A DNA stretch of 64,000 nt from Alviniconcha marisindica (lineage: Eukaryota > Mollusca > Gastropoda > Provannidae): contig JABMCL010002457.1 of the NCBI GenBank assembly GCA_018857735.1, positions 917,001-981,000 on the forward strand, read 5' to 3'. Position 1 is the stretch's first letter; each line of letters begins with the position of its first letter. Under the pieces are notes generated by a model, which did not search any database, was not told the origin of the DNA, and saw only the letters and a list, made by a program, of their open reading frames with translations. The position numbers and the translations under genes are program-made. Below are positions 56,501 through 64,000 of this stretch, one piece after another.

Positions 56501-58662
56501 TACCAGAACCTCTCATCTCAGTTTTGTGTACATGTCATGTATAAATTATTTTTGTCAATGTTTACTTTTAAATCTGGACAGTGTGTGAAATAATTTCATT
56601 TTCCTAACCTTTTCATGGGGAACAGCATAAAATATATGGAAATAAATTGATATTGTTTGAAACTGCCAAGACAAACAATGAAATAATGTCCTAATAAATA
56701 ATGTTCTTTTAAACCTTTTATCATTTATGTGTTTGAATCAATGAAGGCAAAATCATTTTGACGTCACTACGATATTAATAATTTGACGTCAAGATCATAG
56801 GATTAGAAAGGAAAAGGAAACAGTGGCTCTAGAAGTAGTTACTGATGGTAAGATAAGAATGACAAAACTGAAGAAAGTGACCAGGGACATGTACACAACA
56901 AGAGAACACAGGAGGGGACATGTGTTTTGTTTTGTGTGCTGCCTACTTTTGTATTACACTAGATAATGCATTCTTTTATTATATGGAGCAAATAGCCCAT
57001 TGAACGAAAGCAACAAAGCACTGAGAATGAAACAGTGGTGTTCATATTTTCACAGTTCTTTTCCATTTTTTTAAGACTATGTAATCAAAGCAGAGATAGA
57101 TTTGGAGCTACTAACTAGTACTACTTCTATAATATATATATATATATACTACCATTTATCTTCGGAGGACCAAAATAAAAAGAAAGCTTAGCCTTAGGAT
57201 GATTGGCAAGAGACCAACAATGCAGATGAGTGACCAGGTGGAGAGAGCTTAGATTAGATGTCTGTGATAGAAAACTGGCAAAGCTGTTACTGGACACGTA
57301 AAAGGAAAGGTTCCTGATACTTTTTTTTCATTGATAGGACTAGGAGTAGTCTACCAGAACCATATATGTTTAAATATTCTACTACTAGTACTACCTGTTT
57401 GTGTAATCATAATGCGTGTGTTTCTGGTATGCCACCAGCCAATAGCTTTTTTAAATTATTATTATTATCAGAAAATGGTGTCTGAAATATTTCCAGTAGT
57501 ACAACTACAAGTAGCATTGGATCAATACACTGAGAAAAACATTCATCACCTAAAACATTACGCCTCAGTCCATCACCGAGCATGATTAGTAAACAGCAGC
57601 TGGCCTTATCAGGAAGCTATCCACTATAGTGAGGTACATATTACATGATTAGGAGGTTTATTTCAAGAAAGACATAAAATTATTCACACAACCATCAGTT
57701 AAGTTGTCACCTGATGAATCATTCAATGATTAAGCCTGAACATATTACATGCCTGAAACAAGGACATTATCAATTGTTTGCAGGTTGAGTCTACAAAAAA
57801 AATGTGTAAAAGTAAAACAACAAAATGTAACCATGTAATACGCATTCCATAAATAGCTGCACCCCAATGGGATTGGGAGAGCCCCAATCTATTTTTAGAC
57901 CACTACAGATAGTCTTAAACAGGCGTATTTCAAAAGAGCCAATGCAGAAATTAAAGCTATACAGATAAATTGTACCTAAAACAATAAAAATTCATGCCAA
58001 ATCTTTGTGAGCTAGTTTCTTTAGTTTAAAACAACAACAACAACAACAAAAAATTGCTTTACTGAAACATTAAATCTTATTAATATTATATTTCTAAATT
58101 GACAACGTAAGTATGATATTAATAAGGACTGAAGCAAAGTTTATAAATGCTATTGTTAAATAAATACTTCTAGTTCTAGTTCTACATCTAATGCCAAATC
58201 ACTGCCCACATTCCAAAACTGGCAAAAGTGAAAGTTGAAATTGTACTGAGCCGACGGCGTGTGGTACCAGTTCTCGTTGGGCAAATCGTGGGTAATCCTT
58301 TTCACTATTTCAGCAATAAATACCCATACAACACAGGTTTGAGCGCCGAACGCTGGGCTGTCTAATGATTGCAGAATACTTCAGATACGCTTGCTTATTC
58401 TGTATTATTATTATATTTCTCACTTCATTGGTTTAAAAGCGTGCGCCACAAAAAAATCAAACACTGAGCTCAGGAGCTGTGTGATAGCCACTGTCCTTAT
58501 TAGGCGTATCGTCTCTGTGGACGAAAAGTGAAATGGTGCTCCACATTTGAAGAATTTGAAGAAGAAGAAATTAGAGTAGTCATAACGCAACTTGCAGAAT
58601 ATCACACGTACAGTCACTGTAGTTCGTTCCAAATCATCTTGAATTGAACTGTCGTCGGACAT
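39144..58662 (-). CDS. RADX: RADX, RPA-related single-strand DNA binding protein (one internal exon unresolved)
   Basis: In vertebrates RADX binds single-stranded DNA at replication forks through OB-folds and restrains RAD51. Resolved exons from the ATG: 58612-58662, 55607-55771, 50459-50591, 49468-49602, 48124-48302, 47491-47570, 46260-46496, 45631-45710, 44470-44573, 43891-44028, 42756-42950, 41482-41515 and 41324-41423; the terminal coding exon is 39144-39481. The first thirteen join in frame (about 543 codons). Exon 13 leaves 2 nt but the last exon needs 0 or 1, so at least one exon between is missing. Similarity to human RADX, recalled rather than searched, is clear at DVERYIID, LIRLTRVNLRYDE, RLLLRVMRRSRLIHY, EGSVLLLRSF, YICDVAGLLTFVGAVQR, WIKRWVHVRDSTSEQPIIIE and the C-terminal LPRYLVLLDVF. 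OB-fold regions: about residues 15-120, 190-300 and 330-435. Confidence 0.85.
39720..40286. mobile_element. Inverted-repeat element of about 567 bp in the last RADX intron
   Basis: AGAGAGTGTTAGTACACAGG-TGGTAG at the left is inverted as CTACCACCCGTGTACTAACCCTCTCT at the right. No transposase. It lies in the interval where the missing RADX exon should be. Confidence 0.75.
41324..41423 (-). CDS. RADX: RADX exon 13 (candidate)
   Basis: Encodes MVLIYLQTVTDSNNIKKIGD then LLKLPFYGQQIF. Acceptor TTTTGTACAG, donor TCAG|GTGTGT. Phase fits exon 12; similarity is weak. Confidence 0.6.
41482..41515 (-). CDS. RADX: RADX exon 12 (34-nt candidate)
   Basis: Encodes AVQESAQGTES plus one base that completes Gly with exon 13. 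Acceptor TTGCTAG, donor CAG|GTAAGA. Supported by strong sites and exact phase agreement on both sides, not by similarity. Confidence 0.6.
42672..42711 (-). mobile_element. tRNA-like 5' half (SINE remnant)
   Basis: The minus strand reads GGATAGCTCAGTTGGTAGAG, a convincing box A, but I find no box B within 100 nt. Probably a truncated SINE rather than a tRNA gene. Confidence 0.45.
42756..42950 (-). CDS. RADX: RADX exon 11
   Basis: 65 codons from IYVHGADEDVDYPFASGATL to LDSFSAQHENME. Acceptor TTTCTGTAG, donor GAG|GTACAC. Less conserved linker after the third OB-fold. Confidence 0.82.
43465..43935 (+). repeat. Four-copy array (123-146 bp) that includes the RADX exon 10 donor
   Basis: Units start at about 43473, 43596, 43742 and 43885 (AACAACCTG). 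Each contains CCCTGGAAGA, TGACGTAGACATGTC and GGTTGCCGTTGTTA-type sequence, that is, the last part of exon 10 on the minus strand with its donor. The rightmost copy is the functional exon end. Confidence 0.9.
43891..44028 (-). CDS. RADX: RADX exon 10
   Basis: 46 codons: KEEFEEGLAPGQFLVCRNMR, VVHSLDQLQASRQPRHVYVT and SSRDTQ. Acceptor TTTCAG, donor CAG|GTTGTT. Its last 45 nt and donor are present three more times downstream. Confidence 0.9.
44190..44345 (+). repeat. TG/CATG microsatellite
   Basis: Purine-pyrimidine alternating tract with many CATGCATG palindromes, in RADX intron 9. Overlapping open frames are repeat artefacts. Confidence 0.9.
44470..44573 (-). CDS. RADX: RADX exon 9
   Basis: Encodes KPGHDCRFWIKRWVHVRDST then SEQPIIIELYRGVQ. 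Acceptor GTTGTAG, donor CAG|GTATGT. Confidence 0.93.
45205..45630 (+). repeat. 54-bp array contiguous with RADX exon 8
   Basis: About eight units (CACACAATTC at 45211, 45265, 45319, 45373) of ACCAGTCAAAACAGAAATAC, TGATGTGTGCAAAAC and TTTTGATCA. The last, shortened unit ends at the exon 8 donor. On the gene strand each unit carries CAAAAG|GTTTGC or CAAAAGTTTTGC at the donor-equivalent point. Confidence 0.95.
45631..45710 (-). CDS. RADX: RADX exon 8
   Basis: Encodes RFPDGYICDVAGLLTFVGAV then QREKLK. Acceptor GTCACAG, donor GAAAG|GTTTGTG. The donor and following sequence are reiterated in the 54-bp array that starts at once. Confidence 0.93.
46260..46496 (-). CDS. RADX: RADX exon 7
   Basis: 79 codons with VQEGSVLLLRSFIVKQRF, LPWYDVDINVNVHHPAGE and PLPVTNFVTRRQL. 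Acceptor GTGTTCAG, donor TGAG|GTGTGT. Confidence 0.92.
46880..46990 (+). repeat. Dispersed repeat copy
   Basis: ACACCACTTCGGTGGATATTC then GCAGTGAGTCTGCTTGAGAG and AGCGCTATATAAAAGC, inverted relative to 35212-35335, where ATCCACCGAAGTGGTGTAC is found. Confidence 0.82.
47491..47570 (-). CDS. RADX: RADX exon 6
   Basis: Encodes LQLVVGDETGCCVAVFWNVM then APRFLNY. Acceptor CCTTCAG (an AG 6 nt further in is also possible), donor ATTA|GTAAGT. The VAVFWNV strand matches the central OB-fold motif of RADX. Confidence 0.88.
48124..48302 (-). CDS. RADX: RADX exon 5
   Basis: Encodes VEVSSSPGNVTSQDLYSLRE, VATRWHSIQAAKPRLLLRVM and RRSRLIHYARPSTRDKWPFQ, start of the second OB-fold. Acceptor TTTGTTGCAG, donor CAG|GTAGGA. 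Confidence 0.92.
49017..49446 (+). repeat. 53-bp minisatellite, eight nearly identical copies
   Basis: Unit TTTGAGCAGGAATATACTGT, AATTTCCCATCTGAGCAAAG, TGTTCCAAAGCTG. I see no differences among internal copies, so expansion or homogenisation is recent. It starts about 20 bp from the RADX exon 4 donor. Since 53 is not a multiple of three and the unit has no stop on the minus strand, all three minus frames are open. Confidence 0.97.
49468..49602 (-). CDS. RADX: RADX exon 4
   Basis: Encodes LARLPWCSRDNAP, RPLASGRGYYIDVWSNAD and VVKTADNFE. Acceptor TCTGCAG, donor GAAG|GTAAGT. The reading frame stays open past the donor through the 53-bp array to 48920. Confidence 0.88.
49630..49684 (+). repeat. 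AT microsatellite
   Basis: About 27 uninterrupted AT units, 28 bp above the RADX exon 4 acceptor region. Confidence 0.97.
50459..50591 (-). CDS. RADX: RADX exon 3
   Basis: Encodes IRAGSLIRLTRVNLRYDETT then LNGPVIPVVEDVTVVDQQ, the end of the first OB-fold. Acceptor TTGTGTAG, donor GGCG|GTAGGT. Confidence 0.9.
50592..54250. other. RADX intron 2, AT-rich part, no gene seen
   Basis: Contains an inverted copy of the GAGTTAATTAG dispersed repeat (51060-51180), a low-order repeat around TCTGTCGGATG...GGACACAAC (at least five irregular occurrences, 52165-52900) and an AT run at 53545-53592. No exon with plausible sites found. Confidence 0.5.
54270..55080. promoter_or_regulatory. CpG-rich block with repeated TCGAA(A)C motifs inside RADX intron 2
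   Basis: CpG is visibly denser here than in flanking sequence. TCGAAAC or close variants occur near 54416, 54447, 54489, 54577 and 54692, with ATCGAA or ATCGTAAC near 54539, 54722 and 54866. On the minus strand ATGGTGCCAACAAGGAACG is followed by a strong donor GTGAGTG (54733-54739), a possible alternative first exon. Confidence 0.4.
55607..55771 (-). CDS. RADX: RADX exon 2
   Basis: 55 codons from VVDVERYIIDPLFLQQTG to LNHLVQKRK, including YDAYDITVADSQHRRKVVL, an OB-fold strand pattern. Acceptor TGTGCAG, donor AAG|GTTGGT. Confidence 0.88.
58612..58662 (-). CDS. RADX: RADX exon 1
   Basis: Encodes MSDDSSIQDDLERTTVT and ends at a strong donor ACT|GTACGT in phase 0; TVT|VVDVERY lines up with human VTVLAVQRY. 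An in-frame upstream ATG at 58773 is separated from this start by a TAG. Confidence 0.8.
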
Positions 58663-58810
58663 TCTGCCACTGATGCATTCAGGTTCCCACTGGGCCTTTT
58701 GAAAAGGCCTGCAAACAATTAGCTACGTGCTTTGTTCTTCAATTTGCTTGTCGCACTTTGAGTTTTCCGCCATTGTTATTCGAAAACCGGAACCGGAAAT
58801 AGATGAGGCG
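58663..58810 (-). promoter_or_regulatory. RADX: RADX promoter and 5' leader
   Basis: Two adjacent CCGGAA boxes (58787-58792 and 58793-58798) are ETS-type sites, and an ATGGCGG YY1/TISU-like motif lies at 58767-58773 on the minus strand. No TATA box. This is a typical housekeeping arrangement. Confidence 0.55.
58723..58773 (-). other. Upstream ORF of RADX (16 codons)
   Basis: ATGGCGGAAAACTC... encodes MAENSKCDKQIEEQST and ends at TAG. It is in the same frame as the main start, and the 60 nt between TAG and the main ATG are open. Confidence 0.5.
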
Positions 58811-59210
58811 ACAAAATCGAAAGTTCATAGCAGACAGTAACGAAAGTAAAAACATGGCTACTGTCCGAAAAACTCTACTTCCTGAGTTGTATTAAAGTAA
58901 AGGGACGTAAGCCACTAGGACATGTCTTTTTCACAAAATATCAGTAAATCCTTCATATAATTATATATTTTTCTCTCTTCAGTTTTTTTAAACAAAGTAT
59001 GTTTTAAGAAGGCTATTTCATTTCAGAAAAATCCAGATTGAAGAAGTGGTTGTTAAAAGAAAATAGCAGGTGAATGTCAGTTTCTCTCTCTCTCTCTCTC
59101 TCTCTGTTTTAACATGGACAGCTTGTAAGACTAGGTTTCTGCCTAAAATCTTTATCCTTGAGTATTAAAGTTTAATCACTCAATCATTCAATCAATCAAT
59201 CAATCTTTCT
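58811..59210. other. No gene seen
   Basis: AT-rich spacer with a CT run (59080-59105) and a (CAAT)n tract at about 59175-59204 that may be the tail of a retroposon. Confidence 0.5.
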
Positions 59211-59235
59211 CTTGCTCACACACACACACACACAC

Positions 59236-59307
<72 letters not shown>

Positions 59308-59488
59308 TGCACACATGCATGCATGCATGCATGCACACACACACATGCGCACGCACACACACACACACACAACACAACACACACACACAAACACACACAC
59401 GCAGGCACGCACACACACACATGCACACGCACACGCACACACACACACACACACCACTGAACTAGAAACTCAGTGACACATGCGCACA

Positions 59489-59522
<34 letters not shown>

Positions 59523-59539
59523 TGCAAACATGCACACAG

Positions 59540-59616
<77 letters not shown>
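59211..59616 (+). repeat. Very long CA microsatellite
   Basis: About 400 bp of CA broken by CATG runs and one unique patch (CTGAACTAGAAACTCAGTGA at about 59456-59475). Open frames on both strands are artefacts. Confidence 0.97.
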
Positions 59617-59618
<2 letters not shown>

Positions 59619-60421
59619 TGTGTACACACACAAACATTGCTAACAAAGCATGAATCAGACAAATGGTTTTATTTGTAGGTGACAATAATTATGTTTAATG
59701 TTCATAACATATGTTTCATGTTCAAACTCATGGTAAAAATTAGCAAGGGCAAGCAAAATCAAACATTGGAAATTAAACAGCACATGCATATTTATGAGAG
59801 AAGGTTGTTGGGCACTGAACCATCAAATCACCAGGTGTTCAACACCTGTGAATTTGGTGCTATATTTCAAATCAATGAAAATGTAATCAAAATGAACAAC
59901 AGCCAGATGTAATGACTGAAAATAGCTGACGCAGTTACAAATGACAGAGAAGGAGAACCAGCCACATGGGCACTTGCATTTTCTTAATGCACAAAATAAT
60001 GATTTAGATTATAAGAACACTGATACAACTGGAACAAAACAATGCACACTAATTCAGCAAAATACTGCCCATTACGCTGAACAGAAAACTTGTTCTGCTC
60101 AGCAGGCTAACTGCCTGCTGAACTGAAAGTAAGTGTGTGAAAAACATGTACTGTACATGTACATATTTTACTTAAAGCCTCTTTGGCCCTTAGGACTAGT
60201 GACCAGTGGCACATTACCTGAAATGGCTACATTCAGTGGCTGTGATAAGAGCAGAATAATATGCTACCATAACAGCGTTATGTGTGATGATGATGCCGTT
60301 TGCTCCTGAACTGCCCTCTCCCTAGAGTTGGCACACAAAGAGCCAGTTCAACAAGCTACAGGTGTGGTTATTTTCTCTTTTATTCTTTAAAAAATGTCCT
60401 CCGCCTCCTCTTCCTCCCTTG

Positions 60422-60586
60422 CATGTGTGTGCATGTGTGCATGTGTATGTGCATGCATGCATAAATGCATGTGTGTGTGTGTGTGTGTATGTGTGTGTGT
60501 CTGCGTGTCTGCGCGCACGCATGTGCGCGCGTGTGTGTGTGTGTGTGTGTGTGTGTGCATGTGTGTGTGTTGGGGGGGGGGGGGGG
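60422..60586 (+). repeat. TG-rich microsatellite ending in a G-tract
   Basis: TG with CATG and CGCG interruptions, then a pure G run of about 15 (60572-60586). Confidence 0.95.
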
Positions 60587-61945
60587 TTTAGAAGACATTG
60601 ACTTTAAGCAACCAGATGTCATGGCATTCTTTGCTTACACAAAGCATGAGACAAAAGTATACATGTAAATAATAAATAAACAAAACAGAATACACACACA
60701 CACTCATACAGGGTTGATAACAAACAGACTTCTCTTGTTGCAGGTAGCATGAGGCAACCATCACAAACATATTTCTGTTGAAACAAATTCATAAATGTTT
60801 TGTATACAAGTCTGTCCCTCAATCATATTGTTCATTTACAAATAATATAATAACCAACTTTTCACACAGGCAGTGGTACCAACAACAACAAAAAAGTGAT
60901 GAATGAAAATTTACCACATCCCCACCCCCACATCCTCCCACCCCCAGCAAAGTTATTCTCTGAATGGAAATATTGATAACGACAAAAAAATTGTGATGGC
61001 AATGAATATTGTTACTATGATTATACTTAAAGGTATGCTAGGAGGCTGCACTTGCGTTGAAACACACTTTATTATTATTAACATTTGACACAAGCAAAAC
61101 AACAACTGTCATTATTAAAACATTTTGTGATCATCAGAAAATGACAACTAGTGATGATTTTGGCAAAGAAAACGACGACAGGGAAAAATATCAGAATGAG
61201 AAAACCGCTATTAAGGTACCTTGTGCTGGATTTATGCTCACCCAACCCAACAGAAACCATTCAGTTGGACTCGTATGAATCACAACACCTCTGACAAACA
61301 TTTGGTGAAGAAAAAATGTGATGAGAAGGAGGCATATATATATACGCATGAGTCCACTTCAGGGTGTATGATAACTCCAATTCATTGCAGACTAACACAA
61401 ATTTCCTCAAAACAACGTGCCAAAAACATGGCCCCAAAATGGTATAAACTGGCTGACCTTTAAAATAGTGATCAAGATTTGGCGATTTGGATAAGAGGAA
61501 GGCAAGCCAAAAACAAACAAACAAACAAATAGTAAAGAAAATTTGTCCAAAATTAACCGGCGCCAGTGTCCCACATTTTTCTAGTGGCTGGCACTGAGAA
61601 ATTTGTCAAGTATCGTGAGGGTGTCCATTATTTGTCTTTTCAGCGACTCTCCCAAAGGGGCAGAACTACAACAGGTGTAGAAACTGGCAGAGTATCCACG
61701 GCTATCACAGGTTCTCTGTTTTAATCCAGGAATAGGTCAGAATATAGCTTTGTATGCTTTGCCCGCTGCCAGGAAATCTACAGTAAAATCTGTAAGTAAC
61801 AATAAAATGAAATTTTACTTATAATAATTACAAAGGCTTGTGTTTTACTCTGAGTATCTAGACCCTCTTGGATGAAAACACAAAGCAGGTCATATCAGAG
61901 TCTCCATTGATTTTAGGAAGAGAGGGCAAAAGAGAGAGTGGGGAA
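60587..61945. other. No gene seen
   Basis: AT-rich sequence; short open frames up to 87 codons lack splice context, codon bias or recognisable motifs. Confidence 0.45.
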
Positions 61946-61950
61946 GAGAC

Positions 61951-61953
61951 AAA

Positions 61954-62038
<85 letters not shown>
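61951..62038 (+). repeat. Pure CA microsatellite (about 43 units)
   Basis: The longest uninterrupted CA run in the window, likely highly length-variable. Confidence 0.98.
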
Positions 62039-62040
<2 letters not shown>

Positions 62041-62049
62041 ACAGACACA

Positions 62050-63330
62050 CAGACAGAGACAGAGAGTATATCAGTAAAACTAAATTATTATGTCATAATA
62101 AAACCGCAAGGTATCATTCATCATAGCCAATGTCTTTATTAACTGCACAGAATGGAGTGCTAATATAACACGTGCACATTGTTGGCATAAATGTTAAAAG
62201 CATACCCCGCGTGTCCACAAACAACAAGCAAACATTTTTTTAAATCACTAAAAAAATATTTAAAACAATCAGTAACACCCTTCTTAAACCAATTTCAAAT
62301 CGCACAAGACATATGCAATGAGAAATATAAGTCGACAAATCACAGATTTTGTTTCACCAGTATCACAGACTGAGTGGCTTCTTCCATCCCTAGTGTAATA
62401 AAACCATAAAAACAATAACAGAAGATATGTTTATCTTACAAAGGTATATATACACATAAGTAGTGTGGTCTGAAACCTGCACTGGACCACAAAACGTGAT
62501 TTTTGTTGTTGAGGAAGTGGATTATTTCTACAAGTGATACCACTATGCGTCTTTGTGTGTCACTTTAAGCGGCAAAAGATCTTGTGACACGCAGCTCCCG
62601 CGGAAGTCACAACCCCAGACAAAAACTGTATGTAAGATAGCCCGTTCATTAGACTTTAAGAACATGCAGCCTTCAATTGTCTCCGACGAGGTACTGGTGG
62701 GAACAACAACCACAGGAGGTTGTGGACAGAGGGCAGTCTATATACCACAGGCTGCACTGGCACACACCACCAGAATGAGTCTACATGCAAATGGGCAGTG
62801 ATACCCCCCGCTCCCCCCCCCCCCACCCCCACCCCCACCTTCCACACACGTTTTGTTTTTGTTTGTATATTTATATTTTTAATTATCAGTGTAGAGGTGA
62901 CAGTTATTATACAGACAGAATCCGCAAACTTAGGCATTCTTCAGCTATTGAAATCCTCGGGTTCATCCAATGCTGGGTGAGGAGGTAGTGTGTGCAGCCG
63001 TTTCCCCATGCCTCTACAGGCTGTCATATGAACAATTGCTGCGCTACCCGCCATTCTGGCATCTGCACTCCAACTTCTGGGATTTCAACAATTTTTCACA
63101 TTATGAAGATTACTATCCCTGAAAGCAATCCTGACATGGATTCATAAGACAGCCAACATTTTGCGTTAGCTTGGATGTTCTGGCTGGATACAGTATTATG
63201 ATGCCCACAATGACAGTGTCAAGTGCCTCTGATCAGGGCATGATATGCATACAAGTAAAAAGGAAGAAAGACAACAAATAGATTTAAAATGTCCACAATG
63301 TCTCGACCTCGGCATTCTCTGAGGTATAAT
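62050..63330. other. No gene seen
   Basis: Mixed sequence with a C-tract at 62812-62840 and no supportable exon on either strand. Confidence 0.45.
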
Positions 63331-63336
63331 TAAATA

Positions 63337-63444
63337 CTTTGAGCATACTTATTGATGGTTACTAGGAAACTGTATATATATACTATACTTACTTACTAAA
63401 TATATACACAGTTCCCCAATAACCATCAATAAATATGCTCAAAG
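63337..63444. repeat. Compact hairpin, arms about 44 nt
   Basis: CTTTGAGCATACTTATTGAT...GGAAACTGTATATA pairs with TATATACACAGTTCC...ATCAATAAATATGCTCAAAG across a loop of about 20 nt. The few mismatches are in mid-stem. It could be a tiny MITE or a small-RNA-type hairpin. Confidence 0.8.
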
Positions 63445-63950
63445 TTTGCTATCTCCACTAATTTGTGCGTGGGTCAATATAATTTCACACAGACGTACAA
63501 AAATAATTATAATCAATTAAAAATAACATGTCTTTACAAAGAAGTAAAATATTGCCTTTTCTGCACCGTAAAATACATTCAAGCCAATCGCTAGCGTTCG
63601 GAGCATATCCGTTGTTCACGTGCGTGCAAGCAGTTGTCACAACATTGAAGAGCCATTGGTGGTTATTCTACTCTAATCGGTAATATTCAACATCGGAAAT
63701 TTCAAATATTCGTTTCGCACATTATACCTTAGTTTGAAACGCACGTGTCTGAATCATCTGATACAGAGAAGAAAAAAGAAAAGAAAAAAGTTTCCCAAGT
63801 GGTCATGCAGAGAGCCAGTAGCTGTGAACGATACATATAGCTGACGAGCTAGATTTGGCGTCGACGTTGGATAAGTCATCAGCTCCTTCGTTCAGTGTAA
63901 TCGCGTGAAAACCTTTTCACGAAGGGCTGACAGACAGTTGTTGGCAGCTC

Positions 63951-64000
63951 ATGGAGAGCGTGATGTTCACCAGCTTCATTGCACACGCTCCCCACAGTGA
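63951..64000 (+). CDS. Possible first exon of an unidentified gene (cut by right edge)
   Basis: ATG at 63951 opens MESVMFTSFIAHAPHS and is still open at the window end. The preceding 350 bp are richer in CpG than the surroundings (TTCACGTGCGTGCAAG, GGCGTCGACG), as in the other promoters here. Too short to identify. Confidence 0.3.
   Translation, partial: MESVMFTSFIAHAPHS

Overview
The window is animal nuclear DNA. Coding exons are short (34-338 nt), interrupted by GT-AG introns, and there are no bacterial-style operons. Four genes can be read. AT-rich introns full of minisatellites, long CA/TG runs, tRNA-derived SINE heads and TTAA-flanked short elements suggest an invertebrate. A mollusc, probably a gastropod, is my guess from the repeat style; nothing in the sequence proves it.

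Layout. (1) 1-18098, minus strand: PNPT1, the mitochondrial polynucleotide phosphorylase/exoribonuclease. Eighteen exons are resolved, from the ATG at 18098 to an exon cut by the left edge, about 515 codons. The KH and S1 domains lie off the window. (2) 22812-30039, minus strand: STX5, the Golgi/ER Qa-SNARE syntaxin-5, complete in ten coding exons (360 aa), with a probable non-coding first exon near 31083-31150. (3) 31384-33436, plus strand: a two-exon gene for a retroelement-type integrase of the GIN/KRBA2-like kind, with intact HHCC and DD35E residues and an acidic Ser/Glu/Pro tail encoded by a minisatellite. It is head-to-head with STX5 across a short promoter carrying CRE-like and NRF1-like sites. 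(4) 39144-58662, minus strand: RADX, an RPA-like OB-fold single-strand DNA binding protein. Thirteen 5' exons and the terminal exon are resolved; at least one exon between 41323 and 39482 is missing from my model. A possible first exon of a further plus-strand gene starts at 63951 and runs off the right edge.

The most striking feature is how tandem repeats sit relative to exons. Three arrays have units that include a copy of a real splice site plus some adjacent exon sequence: the acceptor of PNPT1 exon 18 (42-bp unit), the donor of RADX exon 8 (54-bp unit) and the donor of RADX exon 10 (about 123-146-bp unit). The introns therefore carry serial decoy splice sites. A fourth array (53-bp unit, eight almost identical copies) begins about 20 bp beyond the RADX exon 4 donor. 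It is open in all minus frames, so intron retention would give a long repeat peptide.

Other structure: a roughly 450-bp near-perfect inverted repeat in the integrase intron, a second inverted repeat (35100-35845) whose right arm leads into a candidate exon, two copies of a roughly 400-bp TTAA-flanked element, a 625-bp TTAA-flanked inverted-repeat element, several compact hairpins, and a CpG-rich block with repeated TCGAA(A)C motifs and a possible alternative first exon inside RADX intron 2. The four genes are unrelated in function (mitochondrial RNA decay, vesicle fusion, transposon-derived integrase, fork protection); I see no evidence that they form one system.
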